From the NCBI GenBank assembly GCA_947505025.1, contig CANNIJ010000056.1:1-10553 (forward strand): 10,553 nt of DNA. Reading direction: 5' to 3'. The notes below the pieces were generated by a model, which did no database searches, was not told the DNA's origin, and worked only from the letters and a program-made list of their open reading frames with translations. Origin of the DNA: Legionellaceae bacterium (GTDB taxonomy: Bacteria > Pseudomonadota > Gammaproteobacteria > Legionellales > Legionellaceae). Shown one piece after another: positions 6,190 to 10,553 of the stretch (positions within the stretch are counted from its first letter, which is position 1; each line of letters opens with the position of its first letter). The position numbers were made by a program, and so were the translations under genes.

Positions 6190-7944
6190 ATGTACAAAGA
6201 TATGTCGGCCTATATATCTGTGAGTGTTTTAGCTACGGGAGCAGCTTTAACAGTTGGACTCTTAGTCTTTAGCGGCATGTTTGCATTATTACCAAGCTTA
6301 CCCCTGGCCTTGGTTGCAATGTTTCTGGCTGTAGGTTATGAAGGTGAAGTGTATGTTCAAAACATACGCGGCGCCTGGGATAAAATGTTCAAGCCACGAC
6401 ATCATGAACACATGATCGCCAAAGCTTTTTTACGCCAATATACTCCAGAATCATCTACAGATCGACCACAGTTCTTTGAGGACTTATTAAATGCCCTGGA
6501 ACAACTAGACCGCTACGAGCATACCAAAAATCCCAAATACGATCCGGAAATTCAAGAATTAAAAGAACAAATTGAACGAATGGAGGAATATTTTACTAAT
6601 CAACTGTTTGATTTAGACGGCCCTGAAAATCTGCATATGTACGCTGATTATGAAGCAGAATTAAATTATTGGTTATCAGGCGAATCCCAGGTTACCTTAT
6701 GCTTCTCCGATATTAACCAATATCTAAGGCAAAAAAAAGCTATCGATACACAGGATAAACTCAGTAAACCAAATCTAAAATCCGCTGCTCAAGAATTATT
6801 AGCAGCTGAAAAACAAGCCTTTTCTGTTCAAAAGTGGTTGAGTGTAGTTGCAGGTTTTGCTATGGGTTTAGGAACTACATATTTGTTAGTTGAAGCATTT
6901 ACTGTATTACCTATTATTGTATTTTTACCTGTGGCTCTGTGGCCGGTATTGATTGTACCTTTGGCAATTATTGCTGGTGCAGCTTATGGATTTCTAACCT
7001 ACAATGCACTAACCGATATGTGGCATAATAAAACCTTGCAAAGTTGGCTGAGCAAGTTGCAGCAATCCTGGGCTAAAGAACGTACATATACTACTCTTAT
7101 GGTCTCATTAGGCATAGTCTTACTCTTATCTTTAACCGTTGCATTAACCATCTGTACGGCCGGCACATGGTGGACTATTGTAAAGGAGATCCCTGCTTTA
7201 TTTGTATGGATGAAAGCTGTGCCGGTGATTGTATTTCAACTGATCCTCGCATTATTGGTAGGGGCCGCTACACTGATCTTTAATGTGCAGAACACCATGG
7301 AAACATTAGAGTTTTTTTATGAAAAACTGCCTAACATGGCAGGAAATGTTTGGCATGATCTGGGTGCATTACCTGGCAAGGTTTGCACCCAGATTCTGCA
7401 AGAGAACCCTGGGCAAGCTATTAACCCTTTTAGACTAATTCGACTGCTAATTGCCGCGCCGTTGCGCTACTTGCTCTTTGTAGGGCATTTAATCTCTGAG
7501 GCTTTTGGAAGTACCAGACTTCCAGGTGTCCCGGATGCTTGGTCGACTGTATTCGGTTTTGTAAGTAACTTTTTTCAGGATTTCTTATACTTTTTTAATG
7601 ATGAACCTAACCATGACCACAGTGATAAACAATTACTTAATGAGCATTTTAGTGATGCTGGCCACGATCATAGTGATGATCTACCTACACGATGTTTAAA
7701 GGCGGTGTTTTACCCTATATTAATTGCCGAGATCCAGTGGGATTTTTATACCAGTAAATTAAATACTAACCCATTAACGCAGGCAGCCGCCAATGAACGA
7801 GCCGGTATGCAAATGAACCGAGACATAGAGCAAGACATGGCGGATAAATGCGCAGTTAACTTATTTGCCTCTGCGGAAAATACACGATATAAGCCAAGTG
7901 AACGCAGATCTACAAGTTCAGCCGCCGCTGGGAGCTGCTGCTAA
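6190..7944 (+). CDS. Unrecognised multi-spanning membrane protein with HDHSD motifs and a C-terminal Cys-Cys
   Basis: I do not recognise this 584-residue protein. Counting from ATG 6190, hydrophobic segments at about 7-28 and 30-49 come first. A charged region (50-210) follows, with a likely coiled coil at about 118-140 (EIQELKEQIERMEEYF). More hydrophobic stretches lie at about 214-235, 238-270 (perhaps two passes), 301-323 and 343-366, with a weaker one at 412-436. The polar tail holds HDHSD twice (475-479 and 492-496), a possible metal-binding or acidic-linker element. It ends in a Ser/Ala-rich run SERRSTSSAAAGSCC. No cleavable signal peptide is clear, and the first segment probably stays as an anchor. 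It has its own extended -10 promoter and diverges from phaC, so it is probably monocistronic. Its last 27 bp overlap the end of rep. Large multi-spanning proteins without homologues are common among effectors and envelope proteins of Legionellales, but that is only context. The longer frame from 6157 would add 11 residues. Confidence 0.8.
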   Translation: MYKDMSAYISVSVLATGAALTVGLLVFSGMFALLPSLPLALVAMFLAVGYEGEVYVQNIRGAWDKMFKPRHHEHMIAKAFLRQYTPESSTDRPQFFEDLLNALEQLDRYEHTKNPKYDPEIQELKEQIERMEEYFTNQLFDLDGPENLHMYADYEAELNYWLSGESQVTLCFSDINQYLRQKKAIDTQDKLSKPNLKSAAQELLAAEKQAFSVQKWLSVVAGFAMGLGTTYLLVEAFTVLPIIVFLPVALWPVLIVPLAIIAGAAYGFLTYNALTDMWHNKTLQSWLSKLQQSWAKERTYTTLMVSLGIVLLLSLTVALTICTAGTWWTIVKEIPALFVWMKAVPVIVFQLILALLVGAATLIFNVQNTMETLEFFYEKLPNMAGNVWHDLGALPGKVCTQILQENPGQAINPFRLIRLLIAAPLRYLLFVGHLISEAFGSTRLPGVPDAWSTVFGFVSNFFQDFLYFFNDEPNHDHSDKQLLNEHFSDAGHDHSDDLPTRCLKAVFYPILIAEIQWDFYTSKLNTNPLTQAAANERAGMQMNRDIEQDMADKCAVNLFASAENTRYKPSERRSTSSAAAGSCC

Positions 7945-9936
7945 CATCCGTCTCAAATCGCTCAAGTGCGAATTGGCTAAAGCTTTGGAACGCTCTGGAT
8001 TGCGTTCCCCGTTTTTACCAAACCACTCCACAACATCCTCAGGTAACTCTTCCAAAAAACGACTGGGTAAACACTCATGAAGTTCACCAGCACGTCTGCG
8101 TTGACGCGCCAAGCTAATACACAGACTTTTTTGTGCTCGCGTTATACCTACATACGCCAAACGCCTTTCTTCTTCTATTTGATCATCCTCAATACTAACT
8201 CGATGAGGTAATATGCCTTCTTCCATGCCGATTAAATACACATGAAAAAACTCCAGACCTTTAGATGCATGCAATGTCATTAGTTGTAGCATATTTGGAT
8301 CTGAGTCTTCAGTCTGTTCTAGGCGCTCAATTAAGATCAATGTATTAATTACGTCAGATAATGTGCGATCCGGGGTTTTTTCTAAAAGTCGACCGATCCA
8401 TGCAATAAGCTCTAGCACATTTTCCATGCGTTTTTGTGCTTGTTGTGGCGTGTCAGATAATTCATACACATGTGCTTCATATCCGCTAGAACTAATCAAT
8501 TCATGCATTGCACCCATTACCGAGTCACGAGAATCACAGCGTTTTTGCAACGCCAATAACCACTGTTTAAAGTATTGTAATGCTTCACGTGGTTTATCAC
8601 TGATGTGTGTACTTAGAGCTAAATGATCGCTGCACGTTAACAGGCTTTGCTGACGGTGTTTTGCATACTTACCCAGGGCCATCAATGTTGTATCACCAAT
8701 GCCGCGTTTTGGGGTATTAATAATTCTTAAAAAGGCTGTGTCATCATTTGGATTACATAACAAGCGTAAGTAAGCTAATATATCTTTAATTTCGGTTTTA
8801 GCGAACCAAGATTGCCCACCGCTGATCTTGTACGGAATACTGTGATAGCGTAATACGGTTTCAAATACACGCGACTGGTGGTTGCTGCGATATAACATAG
8901 CATAATTCCCATAAGAAGTTCCGGTGCGCAGACTATGACTCAAAAGATCTGCAACCACCTGTTCGGCTTCTTCTTGCTCATCCTTACAACATAAAATACG
9001 AATTAGATCACCCGTGCCGAGTTCACTCCATAATTGTTTGGCAAATACATGCGGATTGTGCGTAATCAGCTGGTTCGCAGCACGTAAGATCGTACGTGTT
9101 GAACGATAATTCTGTTCTAATTTGATGACTTTGAGAGCCGGGTAATCTTGCTGTAGATGTAATAGATTTTCTGGACGCGCGCCACGCCAGGCATAAATGG
9201 ATTGATCATCATCACCTACAACCGTCAATTGTCCGCGAGCCCCAACCAAGAGCTGGATTAAAGCATATTGCCCGGGATTTGAATCCTGATACTCATCTAC
9301 CAACAAATAATGAATTCGGTTTTGCCAATACATTAATATTTCAGGGTTTGTACGCAACAATGCGACTGGCAGACGAATTAAATCATCAAAATCTACGGCA
9401 TTATAAGCAAGCAAGGCATCCTGGTAACGACCATACATTGGTGCTACCTCCCGGGAAAAGGCCGTGGTATGATCGATTTTAAGTACGTCCTCTGGAGACA
9501 GCAGATCATTCTTCCAGGCGGATAATTGCTGTTGTACCGCCATAATGTATTCATTATCATTAGCTTGTGCTGGCGCACAACCATTGCGCAATAACTGGGT
9601 GCTATCCTCTTGATCAAAAATAGAAAAACCTTTAGACAATGAACATTCATGCAAATGACGCTTGATAATCCCTAAGCCTAAAGTATGGAAAGTCGCTACT
9701 TGTAAGCCTCGCCGAGCATCACTAGGAATGGCCCCAGAGACGCGCGCGCGCATTTCATGTGCAGCTTTATGGGTGAATGTTACAGCTGTAATCCGGCGTG
9801 CCGGCACCCTAGCATGCTCAATTAAATAAGCAATTTTTTGCGTAATTACTCGTGTTTTACCACTACCAGCACCGGCCAGCACTAACAAAGGGCCATCTAA
9901 GTAACGCACTGCGGCTAATTGTTGTGGATTCAACAT
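7918..9936 (-). CDS. rep: ATP-dependent DNA helicase Rep (UvrD/Rep superfamily 1)
   Basis: This 672-residue 3'-5' DNA helicase helps the replisome pass protein roadblocks and supports fork restart. Superfamily 1 motifs occur in order: Q-motif LNPQQLAAV (2-10), Walker A AGAGSGKT (21-28), Ia TFTHKAAHEM (53-62), Walker B VDEYQD (213-218), III GDDDQSIYAWRGA (241-253), IV LEQNYRS (273-279), V TLHASKGLEF (554-563) and VI RRLAYVGITRAQ (591-602). The MEEGILPH block and the closing SHLSDLRRMLAAA resemble E. coli Rep (673 residues) rather than UvrD, which is longer with a different tail. The frame extends to a TTG at 9960, but ATG 9936 is preferred because AGGA lies seven bases upstream and the E. coli protein also begins right at the LNP motif. 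The 3' end overlaps the convergent membrane-protein gene by 27 bp. No motif is damaged. Confidence 0.94.
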   Translation of the reverse strand: MLNPQQLAAVRYLDGPLLVLAGAGSGKTRVITQKIAYLIEHARVPARRITAVTFTHKAAHEMRARVSGAIPSDARRGLQVATFHTLGLGIIKRHLHECSLSKGFSIFDQEDSTQLLRNGCAPAQANDNEYIMAVQQQLSAWKNDLLSPEDVLKIDHTTAFSREVAPMYGRYQDALLAYNAVDFDDLIRLPVALLRTNPEILMYWQNRIHYLLVDEYQDSNPGQYALIQLLVGARGQLTVVGDDDQSIYAWRGARPENLLHLQQDYPALKVIKLEQNYRSTRTILRAANQLITHNPHVFAKQLWSELGTGDLIRILCCKDEQEEAEQVVADLLSHSLRTGTSYGNYAMLYRSNHQSRVFETVLRYHSIPYKISGGQSWFAKTEIKDILAYLRLLCNPNDDTAFLRIINTPKRGIGDTTLMALGKYAKHRQQSLLTCSDHLALSTHISDKPREALQYFKQWLLALQKRCDSRDSVMGAMHELISSSGYEAHVYELSDTPQQAQKRMENVLELIAWIGRLLEKTPDRTLSDVINTLILIERLEQTEDSDPNMLQLMTLHASKGLEFFHVYLIGMEEGILPHRVSIEDDQIEEERRLAYVGITRAQKSLCISLARQRRRAGELHECLPSRFLEELPEDVVEWFGKNGERNPERSKALANSHLSDLRRMLAAAPSGG

Positions 9937-9992
9937 TTGTGATCCTAGGTTAAAAATCAACCAGTAGATTTGTTTTAAATTAAGAGGGCATG

Positions 9993-9998
9993 ATTATA
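9993..9998 (-). promoter_or_regulatory. Candidate -10 box for rep
   Basis: An exact TATAAT on the minus strand predicts a transcript start near 9986 and a leader of about 50 nt before the ATG at 9936. No convincing -35 hexamer is seen 16-18 bp further upstream, so strength is uncertain or an activator may be needed. Confidence 0.35.
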
Positions 9999-10076
9999 AC
10001 TGAGACACGACGGATAAGGAAATAAATCCAGGCTCGTAATTTCCCACGACAATATTTGCGTATGCATTATCATATA

Positions 10077-10090
10077 ACAGTAACCACTGT
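10077..10090. repeat. Inverted repeat ACAGT-aacc-ACTGT
   Basis: A perfect 5-bp stem with a 4-base gap lies 10 bp from the larger palindrome that follows. It may be part of a regulator-binding array between rep and rimO, or a chance short repeat. Confidence 0.3.
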
Positions 10091-10099
10091 CGCATATAG

Positions 10100-10122
10100 C
10101 TGGATATGTGCGGCACATCCAG
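10100..10122. repeat. Interrupted palindrome within the putative rimO promoter, operator candidate
   Basis: Arms CTGGAT (10100-10105) and ATCCAG (10117-10122) are complementary. Inside them GTG (10108-10110) pairs with CAC (10114-10116) around CGG, leaving a 2-base AT bulge on the left arm, so nine pairs form in 23 bp. It fills the stretch between the possible -35 (10101-10106) and the -10 (10124-10129) of rimO, where a bound repressor would block polymerase. Confidence 0.4.
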
Positions 10123-10129
10123 TTATAAT
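10101..10129 (+). promoter_or_regulatory. Putative rimO promoter
   Basis: An exact TATAAT at 10124-10129 has TGGATA (four of six -35 bases) exactly 17 bp upstream at 10101-10106. The transcript would start near 10136 and carry a leader of about 100 nt. An alternative downstream pair, TTTACA (10142-10147) with GATACT (10163-10168) at 15 bp, is weaker. Confidence 0.4.
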
Positions 10130-10149
10130 TAGCACACTTTTTTTACAAA

Positions 10150-10216
10150 GCACCACAACATCGATACTTGTCCCCAAAACGGTGCAGCAGCGCCTGGGAT
10201 CATTTGTTGTGCTGCA
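10150..10216 (+). promoter_or_regulatory. Competing stem-loops in the rimO leader
   Basis: GCACCACAACA (10150-10160) pairs with TGTTGTGCTGC (10205-10215) at ten of eleven positions. TGCAGCA (10183-10189) pairs perfectly with TGCTGCA (10210-10216), so the two folds share the same 3' arm and exclude each other. The shared arm is followed by AAAAA and then by the rimO start about 20 bp on, so the choice of fold might affect translation initiation. No known riboswitch class is recognised. Confidence 0.3.
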
Positions 10217-10237
10217 AAAATAGACGGGTGTATTTAA

Positions 10238-10553
10238 ATGAACCACAAAGTAGGCTTTGTAAGTTTGGGCTGTCCTAAAGCCTTGGTTGATTCTGAACGC
10301 ATTATTACTCAGCTACGCGCACAAGGCTATGAATTAGTTTCTACTTTTAAAGATGCCGGCGTTGTAGTGATTAATACTTGTGGATTTATTGACTCTGCAG
10401 TCAAAGAATCCTTGGATACAATTCGCGAAGCTATGGCTGAAAATGGTCGAGTGATTGTAACCGGGTGTTTAGGCGCCAAAGCTGATATTATTCGTGATGC
10501 ATGCCCAGATGTACTACACATCAGTGGTGCTCATGCATATGAAGAAGTTGTAC
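10238..10553 (+). CDS. rimO: Ribosomal protein S12 methylthiotransferase RimO, N-terminal part (runs off window)
   Basis: The 105 visible codons begin MNHKVGFVSLGCPKALVDSE. RimO is a radical-SAM enzyme that adds a methylthio group to a conserved aspartate of ribosomal protein S12 in the decoding region. The visible part is the N-terminal UPF0004/MTTase domain, with its three [4Fe-4S] cysteines at Cys12 (SLGCPK), Cys48 (INTCGF) and Cys77 (VTGCLGA). The radical-SAM CxxxCxxC and TRAM domains would follow beyond the edge. NTCGFIDSA and VIVTGCLGAK match RimO rather than the related MiaB. The ATG at 10238 is chosen because homologues begin a few residues before the VGFVSLGCPK motif; the upstream GGGTG is only a modest ribosome-binding site. 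It diverges from rep and probably has its own promoter with a long leader. There is no sign of damage in the visible part. Confidence 0.95.
   Translation, partial: MNHKVGFVSLGCPKALVDSERIITQLRAQGYELVSTFKDAGVVVINTCGFIDSAVKESLDTIREAMAENGRVIVTGCLGAKADIIRDACPDVLHISGAHAYEEVV

Larger units (their letters stand above)
9937..10237. promoter_or_regulatory. Divergent intergenic region between rep and rimO
   Basis: These 301 bp hold no supported gene. They contain a TATAAT for rep (minus, 9993-9998), a hairpin ACAGT-aacc-ACTGT (10077-10090), a longer interrupted palindrome (10100-10122), a TATAAT for rimO (plus, 10124-10129), a run of seven T (10138-10144) and a pair of competing stems in the presumed rimO leader (10150-10216). 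No tRNA cloverleaf, repeat array or small-protein frame with a ribosome-binding site was found. Confidence 0.6.

Noticed and set aside
9279..9650. Small open frames inside rep on both strands
   Set aside because: Both fall wholly in the well-conserved helicase coding region and show no family features or start signals.
9937..9960. Eight-residue N-terminal extension of rep from a TTG at 9960
   Set aside because: The ATG at 9936 has AGGA at good spacing and gives a protein beginning at the LNP motif, as in E. coli Rep. The TTG extension adds residues not expected in the family.
10138..10144. Run of seven T after the palindrome at 10100-10122 as an intrinsic terminator
   Set aside because: The T-run is 15 bases past the stem, and a TATAAT lies between them. 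No gene on the plus strand needs ending here, since the upstream neighbour is on the other strand.
10327..10521. 64-codon minus-strand open frame at the right edge
   Set aside because: It is antisense to the conserved N-terminal domain of rimO, which explains this sequence fully.

Overview
The window looks like a chromosomal segment of an AT-rich gammaproteobacterium, most likely in or near the Legionellales (Legionella, Coxiella, Aquicella or Berkiella-like). The sequence shows an E. coli-type PepN, DbpA and Rep, a class I PHA synthase, a RimO starting MNHKVGFVSLGCPKALVDSE, the tail of a GH5 cellulase and a large unrecognised multi-spanning membrane protein. The taxonomic placement is inference from this gene mix and the remembered similarity of the RimO N-terminus. 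There is no 16S or other decisive marker here.

Layout. Bases 1-197 hold the last 64 codons of a plus-strand GH5 endoglucanase gene. Directly after its stop codon is a short sequence resembling the terminal inverted repeat of IS6-family insertion sequences, with no transposase attached. Bases 240-5994 carry three minus-strand genes transcribed in the order phaC, dbpA, pepN, with gaps of only 37 and 24 bp, so probably one transcription unit. A 195-bp divergent control region (5995-6189) separates phaC from a plus-strand gene at 6190-7944. That gene encodes a 584-residue membrane protein I cannot assign to a family. Its 3' end overlaps by 27 bp, tail to tail, the 3' end of minus-strand rep (7918-9936). 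A 301-bp divergent region (9937-10237) with palindromes and stem-loops follows. The window ends inside rimO (10238 to edge), plus strand.

The recognised genes are mostly housekeeping: peptide turnover (PepN), 50S ribosome assembly (DbpA), ribosomal protein S12 modification (RimO), replication past obstacles (Rep) and carbon storage (PhaC). The accessory parts are the cellulase end with its IS-like scar and the orphan membrane protein. The latter has its own strong extended -10 promoter, a paired HDHSD motif and a Ser/Ala-rich tail ending in Cys-Cys. It is the best candidate for something undescribed, possibly a host-interaction protein, but no function can be assigned from sequence alone.

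Two gene starts were moved from the longest open frame: the membrane protein to 6190 and rep to 9936, both because a Shine-Dalgarno sequence and family or promoter logic favour the inner ATG. No tRNA, rRNA, CRISPR array, complete mobile element or origin was seen.
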